DNA of 64,000 nucleotides from Hyphomicrobiaceae bacterium (GCA_020638065.1 JACKJG010000006.1:1-64000); one strand, 5' to 3'. Positions 1 to 8,491 are shown, counted from the stretch's first letter. The notes: generated by a model from the sequence alone, not told the origin. Program-made: numbers and translations.

Positions 1-623
1 CGGGGGTCGGCACACGCAGCTTCTTTGATGCCCAGCCCAAGGTCATTCACCGGATCGACATGTCATGGCTGGGTGCCACGCGCGACATTTCCATTACCGA
101 ACCGCAGATCTGGATGATCGGGCTGACGATCGTGGCGGTGGTGCTGTTGCATATCTTCCTGACCGGCACACGGCTTGGCAAGGCGATGCGGGCCATGGCC
201 GACAATATGGATCTGGCGCTGGTTTCGGGGATAAACACGGCGCTGGTGGTGCGGATCACCTGGGTCATCGCGGGTTCGTTGGCCTGCCTTGCCGGGACCA
301 TGCTGGCGCTCGATGTGACGCTTAAACCCGATCTGGCGTTCAATATCGTGCTGCCAATCTTCGCCGCCGCCATCGTTGGTGGTCTGGGGCAGTCCTATGG
401 CGCGATCGCGGGCGGATACCTGGTCGGATTTGCCGAGACGCTGGCCGTGTTCAACTGGAGCGCGGTTTTAAGGCCACTGAATGACGCGCTGCCTGAAGGC
501 TGGTCCATTCCGCAAAATCTGGCGTTGGTGCCAACCGAATACAAACTGACGGTCGCCTTCATCATTCTGGTGGTGGTTCTGCTCGTCCGGCCTACCGGTA
601 TCTTCAAGGGAGCCTCGACATGA
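1..623 (+). CDS. livH: Branched-chain amino-acid ABC transporter permease, LivH family (5' end missing)
   Basis: The reading frame is open from the left edge (frame beginning at base 3), so only the C-terminal part of the permease is here. What remains is very hydrophobic, with several membrane spans. It carries the LivH-like cytoplasmic coupling segment around 'LGKAMRAMADN' and a glycine-rich stretch near 'GGLGQSYGAIAGG'. LivH and LivM form the inner-membrane channel for Leu/Ile/Val-type substrates and are driven by LivG/LivF ATPases, which are not in this window. The stop overlaps the livM start by four bases (ATGA), so the two are translationally coupled. The internal ATG at 60 is not the real start. 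The family is clear; the substrate cannot be told from sequence. Confidence 0.9.
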   Translation, partial: GVGTRSFFDAQPKVIHRIDMSWLGATRDISITEPQIWMIGLTIVAVVLLHIFLTGTRLGKAMRAMADNMDLALVSGINTALVVRITWVIAGSLACLAGTMLALDVTLKPDLAFNIVLPIFAAAIVGGLGQSYGAIAGGYLVGFAETLAVFNWSAVLRPLNDALPEGWSIPQNLALVPTEYKLTVAFIILVVVLLVRPTGIFKGAST

Positions 624-1909
624 GCACGCGCGCCCTTGTTCTTTTTGGCGGACTTCTGCTGCTGGTTCTCGGCGTCAATTTCGTCATGGGCACGCCCTAT
701 ACGGTGCGCATGTGCGTCGAGGCGCTGGCGCTTTCGATCGTTGTGCTCGGGCTCAATATCCAGTGGGGCTATGGCGGGCTGTTCAATTTCGGGGTGATGG
801 GGCTGATGATGGTGGGTGGCTATGCCGGCATGGCCATGTCGGTTCCACTCAATATCGATTTCTGGAATTCCGACGGGCCGATGCTTCTGGGCCGGGCAAT
901 CCTTGCGGCAGGTCTCGGCGCGGTTCTGATCGTTCTTGCGCATCAGGCCAAGCGCATCGGCATTCGGGGCAAGCTCGGGGCGGTGCTCAAGGTCGCGGCC
1001 TGGTTCATCGCCTATGTTGGCTATCGCAGTCAGATCGACCCGGCGGCGGACTATATCGAGGCGACGTCGGGGTTCGTGGGCGGTCTGGGGCTGCCGGTCT
1101 TTGTCGGCTGGGCCTTCGGGGCGGTGCTGGCGGGCGGGGTCGCCTATGTGATCGGCAATATCGCGCTCGGGCTTCGGACCGACTATCTGGCTATCGCGAC
1201 CATCGGGATTTCAGAAATCCTCAGGGCCCTCATCAAGAACATGGATTGGCTGACGCGTGGTACGCTGACGGTATCGCCCATTCCCTGGCCGACGCCGCTG
1301 CCGCAGGAATTGCAGGCCGATGGAATGGCGATCGATCATTCGTTCATCGTCGCGCGCCTGTTCTATTTCCTTCTGCTGCTCGGTGTGGTGCTCGTCATCC
1401 TGTTTCTGGTGGAGCGGGCCTACAAGGGTCCCTGGGGGCGGATGATGCGCGCCATCCGGGACAATCACGTCGCGGCGGCGGCCATGGGTAAAGACGTCAA
1501 GACGCGCCAGCGCGAATTGTTCGTGTTCGGCGCGGCGCTGATGGGCCTTGGCGGCGCGGTCCTGGTCAGTTTCGCGCAGATTTTTGACCCGGCCGGATAC
1601 CAGCCGATCAATCACACCTTCATCATCTGGGTGATGGTCATTGTCGGCGGGGCGGGCAACAATTACGGGGCGCTGTTCGGAGCGATCTTTATCTATATCG
1701 TCTGGGTGATTTCCGAACCGCTGGCCACGGCTTTGTTCATGACGGTGTCGGACTGGTCGGATCAGATGGGCTGGGGCGCTATTCCCGAAATCCAGAGCCG
1801 GGCCTTGCAGATGCGGGTGTTCGTGCTCGGCGCGGTGATCACTGTTGCGCTCCGATACGCGCCTCAAGGCCTGCTGCCAGAGGTCATTGGCGGCAAACGG
1901 CGTACCTGA
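620..1909 (+). CDS. livM: Branched-chain amino-acid ABC transporter permease, LivM family
   Basis: This 429-residue integral membrane protein is the second permease subunit of a Liv-type importer. The N-terminal part has the typical 'NIQWGYGGLFNFG' segment. The C-terminal half has the ABC coupling region near 'MMRAIRDNHVAAAAMGKD' and the conserved 'GGAGNNYGALFGA' stretch. Residues of about 75-170 form an extra hydrophobic and charged segment that many shorter LivM proteins (around 330 residues) lack. The start overlaps the livH stop by four bases. No livG or livF follows; the next gene is a MerR regulator, so the ATPases must lie upstream of the window or elsewhere. Confidence 0.92.
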   Translation: MSTRALVLFGGLLLLVLGVNFVMGTPYTVRMCVEALALSIVVLGLNIQWGYGGLFNFGVMGLMMVGGYAGMAMSVPLNIDFWNSDGPMLLGRAILAAGLGAVLIVLAHQAKRIGIRGKLGAVLKVAAWFIAYVGYRSQIDPAADYIEATSGFVGGLGLPVFVGWAFGAVLAGGVAYVIGNIALGLRTDYLAIATIGISEILRALIKNMDWLTRGTLTVSPIPWPTPLPQELQADGMAIDHSFIVARLFYFLLLLGVVLVILFLVERAYKGPWGRMMRAIRDNHVAAAAMGKDVKTRQRELFVFGAALMGLGGAVLVSFAQIFDPAGYQPINHTFIIWVMVIVGGAGNNYGALFGAIFIYIVWVISEPLATALFMTVSDWSDQMGWGAIPEIQSRALQMRVFVLGAVITVALRYAPQGLLPEVIGGKRRT

Positions 1910-1929
1910 GAAGGTTCTCCATTTTGGTG

Positions 1930-1960
1930 TTGACCCTGACGCGGCGTGAGGGATTATCGG
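1930..1960 (+). promoter_or_regulatory. MerR-type promoter with 19-bp spacer and dyad, upstream of the TipAS regulator
   Basis: A -35-like TTGACC (1930-1935) and a -10-like TATCGG (1955-1960) are 19 bp apart, the over-long spacing of promoters activated by MerR-family proteins. Between them is a near-perfect dyad, CCCTGACGC (1934-1942) against GCGTGAGGG (1944-1952), with one mismatch per arm. It lies just upstream of the MerR/TipAS gene, so autoactivation is inferred. The -10 is weak, which is usual for activated promoters. Confidence 0.55.
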
Positions 1961-1988
1961 TTCCGGCGTCGATGGAAGGAACAAGACC

Positions 1989-2798
1989 ATGACGCCAATG
2001 TTGAAGCAGGCAAGAGCAGGCCACCCTGTCCGCAAACCGCTGACGGTGAGCGATCTGAGCACGCTTTCGGGTGTGTCGGTTCGAACGCTGCACTATTATG
2101 ACGAGATTGGCCTGTTGCGGCCGGCGGAGATCGGCCAGAACGGCTATCGCTATTACGGGCGGGCGGAGGTGCTGCGGTTGCAGCAGGTTCTGTTCTACCG
2201 CGAACTCGGTATGCCACTTGCCCAGATCCGTCAGACGCTCGATGCGCCTGATTTCGATCTTGGCGCTGCGCTTGTGGCGCATCGTGAGCGGTTGCTGAAT
2301 GACATCTCGCGGCGCAAGGATCTGATCGAAACCATCGACAAGACACTTGAAGAACTCGATGGAGACCGGGACATGACCCAATCAAATCCGTTCAAGGGCT
2401 TTGCGCCCGAAAAACAGAAGCAATACGAAGACGAACTTGTGGATCGCTATGGCGACAGCGCGCGAGCCCGCATTGCGGAAAGCCACGCCAAAACCGGCAA
2501 GCTCACGAAAGAACAGATGCAGGCGGTTCAGGACGAGGGCCATCAGGTCAACCTCGACCTCGTGGCGCTGATCGATGAGGGCGCGCCGGTGGAATCGGAG
2601 AGGGTGCAGGCAGCAATCAAACGGCACCACGACTGGGTCTGCCATTTCTGGACGCCGGATGCGGCCGCCTATGCCGGTTTGGGCGAACTCTATCTCGACC
2701 ATGCCGACTTCCGTGCCTTTTATGACAAGTATGATCCGCGGCTCGTCGAATTCCTGGCCGAAGGTATGCGGGTCTATGCGGAAACGAAGCTGGATTAG
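1989..2798 (+). CDS. MerR-family transcriptional regulator with TipAS ligand-binding domain
   Basis: This 269-residue regulator resembles TipAL. Residues 17-85 are a MerR winged helix-turn-helix with the signature 'RTLHYYDEIGLL' (32-43). A coiled-coil dimerisation helix follows at about 95-128. From about residue 137 to the end is a TipAS domain, the all-helical domain that binds thiopeptide antibiotics and other lipophilic drugs in Streptomyces TipA. GGAAGG lies upstream of the ATG. It sits alone after livM and ends 7 bp from the convergent HNH gene. A dyad inside a 19-bp spacer at 1930-1960 suggests that it activates its own promoter. The ligand is unknown; no obvious efflux gene adjoins it. 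Confidence 0.88.
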   Translation: MTPMLKQARAGHPVRKPLTVSDLSTLSGVSVRTLHYYDEIGLLRPAEIGQNGYRYYGRAEVLRLQQVLFYRELGMPLAQIRQTLDAPDFDLGAALVAHRERLLNDISRRKDLIETIDKTLEELDGDRDMTQSNPFKGFAPEKQKQYEDELVDRYGDSARARIAESHAKTGKLTKEQMQAVQDEGHQVNLDLVALIDEGAPVESERVQAAIKRHHDWVCHFWTPDAAAYAGLGELYLDHADFRAFYDKYDPRLVEFLAEGMRVYAETKLD

Positions 2799-2805
2799 GG
2801 AGGGC

Positions 2806-3633
2806 CTAGCCGTCCAGTTGTCCAACAACAACTTGATGAATGGGACTGCCGAGGTTGGCAAATAACCTAAGCGTTACAACCACATACTTGTGTGGGCCGA
2901 CCAGAACCGTTTCCTGCTCTAGCGTATGAAGGCTCAACTTGTTGGCGGGGGGCACACTCAACTGCCCGCCAACCCAGTGTCTAAAGAATCCTCCTTTTCG
3001 CTTCAATAGATCAAGCACCAGTGGCTGAAATGTACCGTATCCAAGCTCCGAAACTGCGTAAGAATACGCGATGCGGGCAAGATATTGTGCGGTGAGGAAC
3101 GGGTTTACGGCGCAAATGCGCGCGACATTGGCACCGTATTGGAAAGGAGATCGGTGTTCGTCTGCAACCAACCGAACAAAAGCACTCCAGGGTAGAGGAC
3201 ATTCAAGAGGCAACCCAAGCAAGATTCCTGGGGGACCCAATCGAATAGTTGCAAAAGTTATTGGAAACTTTTCGATAGGCACATCTATCTCACCCACATG
3301 GACGGCGGTTTCGCCAACTTCAAATTTTGAAAAATTTCCCAAGCCCAAATTAATGTTGGTGGGACGGTTGCGTCTATTCCGAGTTGGAAAGCCAAGAACC
3401 GTTCTCAATGGTCCGAGTTGTTTCCGATGAATGGGAAGCTCGAAAGCGCTGTTCGCCTTCTCACAATTCCGGCAGCCTGCTTTCGGTAGGACTAGGGAAT
3501 TTCCAGCAATCGCGTATGGAAGGATGTGTTCGTCTCCCAATACTTTATTTTGTTCGCCGCAGTAGATGCACCGTCCGACCGGAGGATATCGCCTAGACGC
3601 CGAAGTGATATTGAGCCTGCTTTGCTTCGCCAT
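2806..3633 (-). CDS. HNH-endonuclease-like protein of unknown function, probably horizontally acquired
   Basis: The 275-residue product has an N-terminal HNH/zinc-ribbon-like motif: Cys22-x2-Cys25, then Asp34-Glu35-His36, then Cys54-x2-Cys57 with Asn61. This is the layout of HNH nucleases with two knuckles around a metal site. The remaining 200 residues match nothing I recognise. Base composition is visibly more A+T-rich than all neighbours, codon use differs, and no strong ribosome-binding site precedes the ATG. It is a single gene wedged between a MerR gene and a Liv binding protein, with no methylase or integrase beside it. It may be a lone defence nuclease or a remnant of a mobile segment. 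The nuclease call rests on the motif only. Confidence 0.6.
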   Translation of the reverse strand: MAKQSRLNITSASRRYPPVGRCIYCGEQNKVLGDEHILPYAIAGNSLVLPKAGCRNCEKANSAFELPIHRKQLGPLRTVLGFPTRNRRNRPTNINLGLGNFSKFEVGETAVHVGEIDVPIEKFPITFATIRLGPPGILLGLPLECPLPWSAFVRLVADEHRSPFQYGANVARICAVNPFLTAQYLARIAYSYAVSELGYGTFQPLVLDLLKRKGGFFRHWVGGQLSVPPANKLSLHTLEQETVLVGPHKYVVVTLRLFANLGSPIHQVVVGQLDG

Positions 3634-3675
3634 TTCAGAATAGTAATTTGCGAATGAAACTTTAGAATATCAAAA

Positions 3676-3703
3676 GAAAGCCCGGGAATGATCCCGGGCT
3701 TTC
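3676..3703 (-). terminator. Strong hairpin terminator downstream of the Liv binding-protein gene
   Basis: A perfect 12-bp stem (GAAAGCCCGGGA, 3676-3687, paired with 3692-3703) closes a 4-base loop. On the minus strand it is followed by TTTTG, giving an intrinsic terminator about 100 bp after the binding-protein stop. It is nearly symmetrical, so it may also stop transcription arriving from the plus strand. Confidence 0.75.
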
Positions 3704-3757
3704 TTGCCTGTTTCGTGGCCCTCCGCCGCGTTTCGCTGGCTTCGGGCGCTCGATGCT

Positions 3758-3782
3758 CAAATCACTCCACTGGAGTGATTTG
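3758..3782. repeat. 25-bp perfect palindrome with single-base centre
   Basis: Twelve bases starting CAAATCACTCCA (3758-3769) pair perfectly with 3771-3782 around one central base (C3770). It lies between the Liv binding-protein stop and the strong terminator at 3676-3703. It has no T-run. It could be a 3' mRNA-stabilising hairpin, a protein-binding site or a copy of a dispersed intergenic palindrome. I did not find a second copy in this window. Confidence 0.6.
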
Positions 3783-3805
3783 CGGGCAGGGCCCGACGCA
3801 TCTCG

Positions 3806-5014
3806 CTACATCGCGGCTCCGACTTCGACGAAGTGGCCGTTCTGAACGGTCATCTCGACGATCACGCCCGGAACGTCACCGGCCGCGTCGAATTCATGGC
3901 TGCCGGCGGCACCTTCGTAGTTGATGTCACCACCGCTGGCGAGAATGCCGACTGCCTTTTCCCATTCACCCGGAAGGATGATTTCGCCGGGAGCCGAGGC
4001 AACCTTGCGGACCGCTTCGGACATGCCGTCACGATCGGCGCTGCCCTTTTCCTGGATCGCCAGAGCCAGGATCATGGCGGCGTCATAAGCCTGCGGGGCA
4101 AAGATTGCGGTCGGGTCCTGACCAGCTTCGGTGGCGGCAGCTGCATAGAGCTCTGCACCCGGAAGTTCCGGGGTGCCCGGCTTGGTTGCGATCATGCCTT
4201 CCACGGCTGACGGATCAATGCCCGAGAGCGCTTCGTCACCGACCATGCCGTCACCGCCGACATAGGCGGTGAAATCACCGGATTCGACGGCCTGACGGAG
4301 AATGGTCTGGCCCGAACCGTTGGCATAGGCGAGGATCACCAGATCCTGTGCGCCGGTTGCGGCCAGCGAGCCGAGTTCAGCGCGATAATCGGCCTTGCCG
4401 TCTTCGTGGCCTTCGCTTGCCAGAACCGTGCCGCCATTGGCTTCAAAGGATGCGCTGAAAGCGTCAGCGAAGCCCTTGCCGTAATCGTTGTTGACGTAGG
4501 TCACGGCGACTTCCTTGATGCCCTTGGAGAGCACCAGACGGGCCAGAACATCGCCCTGATAGGCGTCGGACGGCGCGGTCCGGAATACAAGGTCGTTGTC
4601 TTCGAGGCTGGTCAGGGCCGGCGACGTCGATGCCGGCGAGATCATGACCACGTTGCCGGGGATGGCCGCATTGTTGGCGGCCGAGATGGTGGCACCCGAG
4701 CACAGCGCGCCGACGATTGCCGTCACGTTATCGGTATTGACCAGCTTGTCGCCGGCATTGGCAGCAGCCGTCGCGTCGGCGCAGGTCGTGTCGGCCGAGA
4801 TGATATCGAGCGTACCGCCCAGAATTCCGCCTTGTGCATTGACCTGCGAAACGGCGATTTTGGCGCCTTCGAAGATCGGCGGCGTCAGGCTTTCAATCGG
4901 CCCGGTAAAACCGCCGGCAAAGCCCAGCGTCACGTCATCGGCCAGAGCCGTGCTGGCCATGGCCAGAACCGGCAGGGCAATCGCGGACAGGGCAATTTTG
5001 TTCAGAACTTTCAT
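3806..5014 (-). CDS. Branched-chain amino-acid ABC transporter substrate-binding protein (LivJ/LivK type)
   Basis: This 402-residue periplasmic binding protein belongs to the Leu/Ile/Val-binding family. It begins with a Sec signal peptide (a lysine, then 'IALSAIALPVLAMAS', cleaved near 'ALA|DD'). The mature chain opens with 'VTLGFAGGFTGPIESL' and carries the two-lobe fold segments 'ISADTTCADATAAANAGDKL' and 'VGALCSGATISAANN'. The start at 5014 is chosen because it begins the signal peptide and is preceded by AGAGGGAAG; the open frame runs further upstream to 5575 but without a plausible start. It may supply the livHM permease at the left edge, although it is on the opposite strand. A strong terminator follows at 3676-3703. 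Confidence 0.9.
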   Translation of the reverse strand: MKVLNKIALSAIALPVLAMASTALADDVTLGFAGGFTGPIESLTPPIFEGAKIAVSQVNAQGGILGGTLDIISADTTCADATAAANAGDKLVNTDNVTAIVGALCSGATISAANNAAIPGNVVMISPASTSPALTSLEDNDLVFRTAPSDAYQGDVLARLVLSKGIKEVAVTYVNNDYGKGFADAFSASFEANGGTVLASEGHEDGKADYRAELGSLAATGAQDLVILAYANGSGQTILRQAVESGDFTAYVGGDGMVGDEALSGIDPSAVEGMIATKPGTPELPGAELYAAAATEAGQDPTAIFAPQAYDAAMILALAIQEKGSADRDGMSEAVRKVASAPGEIILPGEWEKAVGILASGGDINYEGAAGSHEFDAAGDVPGVIVEMTVQNGHFVEVGAAM

Positions 5015-5243
5015 CGCTTCCCTCTGAATTAAGTGAACCGGCCCCGCTCCCACCGCCCACTGTTGCGGACATGCCTTGCGGAACCTTGTTGTAGCGCTCT
5101 GGCGGAAAACCCCGCCAAGCTGGCGCGAACAATTGCACAAAGGGCATTGAGAGTCACGTCCCCGCGAGCCGTCCGATGTCAAGTTGCTTAATCGCGGATC
5201 GGCCCCTATCTTCGCCAAGGTTTGCAGCGTTGCGAGAGAGAGA

Positions 5244-6260
5244 ATGCCGGCCCGATCTGCTACAATCAGGTTTCGTTCAAAAGCTGTTCCCGCCCTTCTT
5301 GCAGCTTTGCTCTTCATGACTCCTGCGGTGCCGGCCCTGGGGCAGCAGAGCGCCGGGGACACTGACGTCTGTTCGGGGCGGGTGATCAATATTGCGCGGA
5401 TGCAATGGCCGAGTGCCGCCATATTGGCCGAGATCCACAAACATGTGCTGACCGAGTATTTCGGCTGCAGCGCGCAGGTGGTTCCTGGCGACCTATCCGC
5501 GTCGCTGTCGTCCATGGCAACGACCGGGCAGCCGGCCATCGCACCGGAAATGTGGATCACGCGGGTTGCCGCCATCTGGAACTCGATGAGTGAAACGCAG
5601 CAGGTCCGGGCATTGGCGCCCAGCTTTTCGGGTGGATCGCCCGAGGGGCTGTTCGTGCCGCGGCATGTGGCCGATGCCTATCCTGACATTCTGAGCCTGG
5701 ACGGGTTGAAAGCGGCGGTCGCGGCCCAGGCGGCCACGGGCGAGAAATTCACCTTCGTATCCTGTCCGCAAAACTGGGCCTGTTCGGTGATCAACCGCAA
5801 TCTCATCAGAGCGCTGGGCATTGCCGATGGCGTCGATCTGGCGGAGCCGGCAAACCGGTTCGAGATGGATGCGCTGATAGGGCAGGCGGTTTCTTCGGAC
5901 AAGAAGATCATCTTCTATTATTGGCAGCCCAATGCGCTTCTGGCGCAGTTCGACATGCCGGAGATAGACCTCGGCGCCTATGATGAGGAGGCGGCCAAGT
6001 GCCTAGCGTCGCGTGCCTGTACCGCGCCCGAGGTCAGCGATTTTGCGACCGATGATGTCGACATTGCGGTTTCCGAGTGGATGTTCGATGCGGCGCCACA
6101 GGTGACCAGCTATCTGGCGCGGGCCTCGATCCCCTATGAGATCTTCAATGGCCTTCTGGCCTATCAGGCGGAAACCAATGCCGAACCGGAGGCGGTTGCT
6201 GCGTATTTTTACGAAACAGAAGCGGCATTGTGGCACAGCTGGGTTGGTCTGGCGGAGTAA
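5244..6260 (+). CDS. Betaine/choline-type ABC transporter substrate-binding protein (OpuAC family), copy 1
   Basis: This 338-residue exported binding protein has a signal peptide of about 30 residues ('AVPALLAALLFMTPAVPALG') and an OpuAC-type domain. The mature start 'VINIARMQWPSAAILAEIH' parallels that of the second binding protein just downstream. The ATG at 5244 follows GAGAGAGA and begins the signal peptide; an upstream in-frame start at 5184 would put charged residues before it. Proteins of this family capture quaternary ammonium osmolytes such as glycine betaine. Two conserved cysteine pairs are visible ('DVCSGR', 'CPQNWACS'). It lies in the same direction as copy 2, the permease and the ATPase, but with a 222-bp A+T-rich gap and a possible new promoter in between. 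Confidence 0.85.
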   Translation: MPARSATIRFRSKAVPALLAALLFMTPAVPALGQQSAGDTDVCSGRVINIARMQWPSAAILAEIHKHVLTEYFGCSAQVVPGDLSASLSSMATTGQPAIAPEMWITRVAAIWNSMSETQQVRALAPSFSGGSPEGLFVPRHVADAYPDILSLDGLKAAVAAQAATGEKFTFVSCPQNWACSVINRNLIRALGIADGVDLAEPANRFEMDALIGQAVSSDKKIIFYYWQPNALLAQFDMPEIDLGAYDEEAAKCLASRACTAPEVSDFATDDVDIAVSEWMFDAAPQVTSYLARASIPYEIFNGLLAYQAETNAEPEAVAAYFYETEAALWHSWVGLAE

Positions 6261-6419
6261 GCAAAAGAAAAGCTTTGTTCGAGTAAAAAAATCGTATGTC
6301 TTGAATGAATTTGCGCCAACTTGATGCGCACTTCGGCTATTTCAAGAGAAAAATATTTATGACTTACAGTATTTCGCATTTCTTGAATTTTATTTCTTTC
6401 GTTCTCGCTACTTCGTGAT

Positions 6420-6448
6420 TTGACGAATCCTGTCTGGTTCCATAGGGT
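6420..6448 (+). promoter_or_regulatory. Possible sigma-70-type promoter for the second betaine-binding protein
   Basis: TTGACG (6420-6425) and TAGGGT (6443-6448) are separated by 17 bp and lie 35 bp before the proposed GTG start at 6483. The surrounding 6261-6482 gap is unusually A+T-rich for this window and holds no gene. The call rests on motif resemblance only. Confidence 0.4.
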
Positions 6449-6482
6449 CTGGCAGCGATCAGCAAACTACAGGAGAATGATT

Positions 6483-7514
6483 GTGAGACTTCACAAAATC
6501 AATTTAGCCATTGCATTTGCAGCGGGAATTTCGCTGGCGGCACTTGGCGGGGTTCCAGCCATGGCCATGTCGCATGGCGGCGGAACCTGCGGCACGGACA
6601 AGGTGATCGAAATCGCCGAGATGGGCTGGCCGTCTGCAGCTGCGCTCGCGCATATCCATGCCATCATTCTCGGTGACGGGCTTGGGTGCAATGTCGAACT
6701 GGTGACGGGCGATTCGGTTCCGACGGCGGCAACGATGCTGGCCAAAGGCACGCCGGCCATCGCACCTGAATTGTGGACCGGGACGGTGCAGGAGGCCTGG
6801 GCCAACGGTGTTGCCGACGGTGCCGTTGACTCTGCCGGGCTGGCTATTTCCGATGGCGCGGTCGAAGGCTGGTGGATTCCGGATTATGTGGCCGCGGCCA
6901 ATCCCGGGCTGAAGGCGGTCTCGGACCTGCCGGAATATGCCGGTCTCTTTCCCGATCCTGACGATCCGTCCAAGGGGCGTTTCTATTCCTGCCCGCCGGG
7001 CTGGGGTTGCGAAATCGCCAATGCCGCTTTGTTCGAGGCCTACAATCTGAAGGACACCTACAATCTGTTCTCACCGGGTTCGGGCGGCAATCTCGATGCT
7101 TCGATCGCCCGTGCCTTCGTGCGCGAAGAGCCGATCGTCTTCTATTATTGGGGTCCGACCGCGCTGATGGGCAAGTATAACATGGTGCAGCTCGACATGC
7201 CGGCCAACGATCCGGAGGGCTGGGCGTGCAATATCGATCCGGATTGCGGACCGAACAAGCCGATGGCTTTCCCCACCCCGCCGGTGATCGTTGGTATTGC
7301 GTCATGGCTCAAGGATGACGCGCCCAACGTGGTCGATTATCTGGGCAAGGTCACGCTGACCAATGTCGAGATTTCGCAGATGCTCAATTGGGGCGACGCG
7401 AACAAGGCGGATGCCAAAGAAACGGCCCGGAATTTCATCGAAACACGCAAGGATCTGTGGTCGCAATGGGTCAGCCCCGAAGCGGCTGATCGCATCAGCG
7501 CTGCGATGATGTAA
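6483..7514 (+). CDS. Betaine-type ABC transporter substrate-binding protein (OpuAC family), copy 2
   Basis: The 343-residue binding protein has a signal peptide ('INLAIAFAAGISLAALGG', cleaved near 'AMA|MS') followed by 'VIEIAEMGWPSAAALAHIH', which matches copy 1 closely in spacing and content. I chose GTG at 6483 because AGGAG ends 7 bases before it; the in-frame ATG at 6477 is too close to that site. The domain includes 'FYYWGPTALMGKYNM', equivalent to 'FYYWQPNALLAQFDM' in copy 1, so the two arose by duplication or share a subfamily. It is followed by a hairpin and then the permease and ATPase, so this copy is the likelier main partner of the channel. Confidence 0.88.
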   Translation: MRLHKINLAIAFAAGISLAALGGVPAMAMSHGGGTCGTDKVIEIAEMGWPSAAALAHIHAIILGDGLGCNVELVTGDSVPTAATMLAKGTPAIAPELWTGTVQEAWANGVADGAVDSAGLAISDGAVEGWWIPDYVAAANPGLKAVSDLPEYAGLFPDPDDPSKGRFYSCPPGWGCEIANAALFEAYNLKDTYNLFSPGSGGNLDASIARAFVREEPIVFYYWGPTALMGKYNMVQLDMPANDPEGWACNIDPDCGPNKPMAFPTPPVIVGIASWLKDDAPNVVDYLGKVTLTNVEISQMLNWGDANKADAKETARNFIETRKDLWSQWVSPEAADRISAAMM

Positions 7515-7551
7515 TCCGTGCGGTTTGCGCACGCTTCCGACGCACATGAAG

Positions 7552-7577
7552 AGAGCCGGGTTCTGTCCCGGCTCTTT
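7552..7577 (+). terminator. Hairpin between binding-protein and permease genes (partial terminator/attenuator)
   Basis: AGAGCCGGG (7552-7560) pairs perfectly with 7567-7575 around a 6-base loop and is followed by only a short T-run. It lies 38 bp after the binding-protein stop and 40 bp before the permease start. Such hairpins are known in ABC operons, where they protect or end the binding-protein message so that it outnumbers the membrane parts. That role is inferred here. Confidence 0.65.
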
Positions 7578-7618
7578 CGGCATGTCGGATCAGAATTCCA
7601 GACAATATCGGGGGATCC

Positions 7619-8491
7619 ATGTTTCCGGACTGGTTCAACTCACGTCCCATTCGCGCGGCGGTCGATAACGCGCTCGAATGGGTGGTCAAATATTGGGGTG
7701 GCGCGCTGGAAGCGGCGGCGCATCCCTTGCTCATTCTGCTCAATTCCATCGAGCGATTTCTGCTTGCCGTTCCGTGGTGGGTGCTGATCCTCTTCTTTAC
7801 CGTGGCCGCGTTCGGCGCGACCCGGAAGGCGGCCCTGCCGATCGTGGTTTTCGTTTCGCTGATTTTTCTCGGGGTCATGGAGCTTTGGGAGGACGCGGTC
7901 AAAACCATGGCGCTGATGGTGGCGGCGACGCTGACGGCCATCGTCTTTTCCCTGCCGATCGGCATTCTCATGGCGCGCTCGGCACTGGTCCGGCGGATCG
8001 TGATGCCGATTCTCGATCTGATGCAGACCCTGCCGAGCTTTGTCTATCTCATACCCACCGTGATGGTTTTCGGACCGGGCAAGGTGCCGGCCCTGATTGC
8101 GACCATCGTTTATGCCGCGCCGCCTCTGGTGCGGCTAACCGATCTCGGTATCCGGCTGGTCAATCCCAATGTTCTGGAAGCGGCGACCGCTTTCGGGGCC
8201 GACCGGCGGCAGCGCCTGTTCGGTGTTCAGATACCGCTGGCGCTGCCCACGATTCTGGCCGGCATCAACCAGACGACGATGATGGCGCTGGCGATGGTAG
8301 TAATCGCCTCGATGATCGGGGCCGGCGGGCTTGGCTATCAGGTGCTGCAGGGGATCGGGCGGCTCGAAGTTAGCCGCGGACTTTTCGCAGGGCTCGGTAT
8401 CGTGGCGCTCGCGATCATTTTCGACCGGATCACCCAGGCCTATGGCAAGCAATTGCAGGCCCGTATCGGGGTGACGGGAGAGGTCAGATGA
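7619..8491 (+). CDS. Betaine-type ABC transporter permease (ProW/OpuAB family)
   Basis: This 290-residue inner-membrane permease has about six spans. The binding-protein-dependent permease motif lies around 'EAATAFGADRRQRLFGVQIPLALPTI' (shown split: 'EAATAFGADRRQRLF' and 'GVQIPLALPTI'), with 'MALAMVVIASMIGAGGLG' after it, both characteristic of the ProW/OpuAB group. It follows the second binding protein after a hairpin and overlaps the ATPase start by four bases (ATGA). With that ATPase it forms the channel of an osmolyte importer. It lacks the fused C-terminal binding domain found in some OpuA systems, which fits the presence of separate binding proteins. Confidence 0.92.
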   Translation: MFPDWFNSRPIRAAVDNALEWVVKYWGGALEAAAHPLLILLNSIERFLLAVPWWVLILFFTVAAFGATRKAALPIVVFVSLIFLGVMELWEDAVKTMALMVAATLTAIVFSLPIGILMARSALVRRIVMPILDLMQTLPSFVYLIPTVMVFGPGKVPALIATIVYAAPPLVRLTDLGIRLVNPNVLEAATAFGADRRQRLFGVQIPLALPTILAGINQTTMMALAMVVIASMIGAGGLGYQVLQGIGRLEVSRGLFAGLGIVALAIIFDRITQAYGKQLQARIGVTGEVR

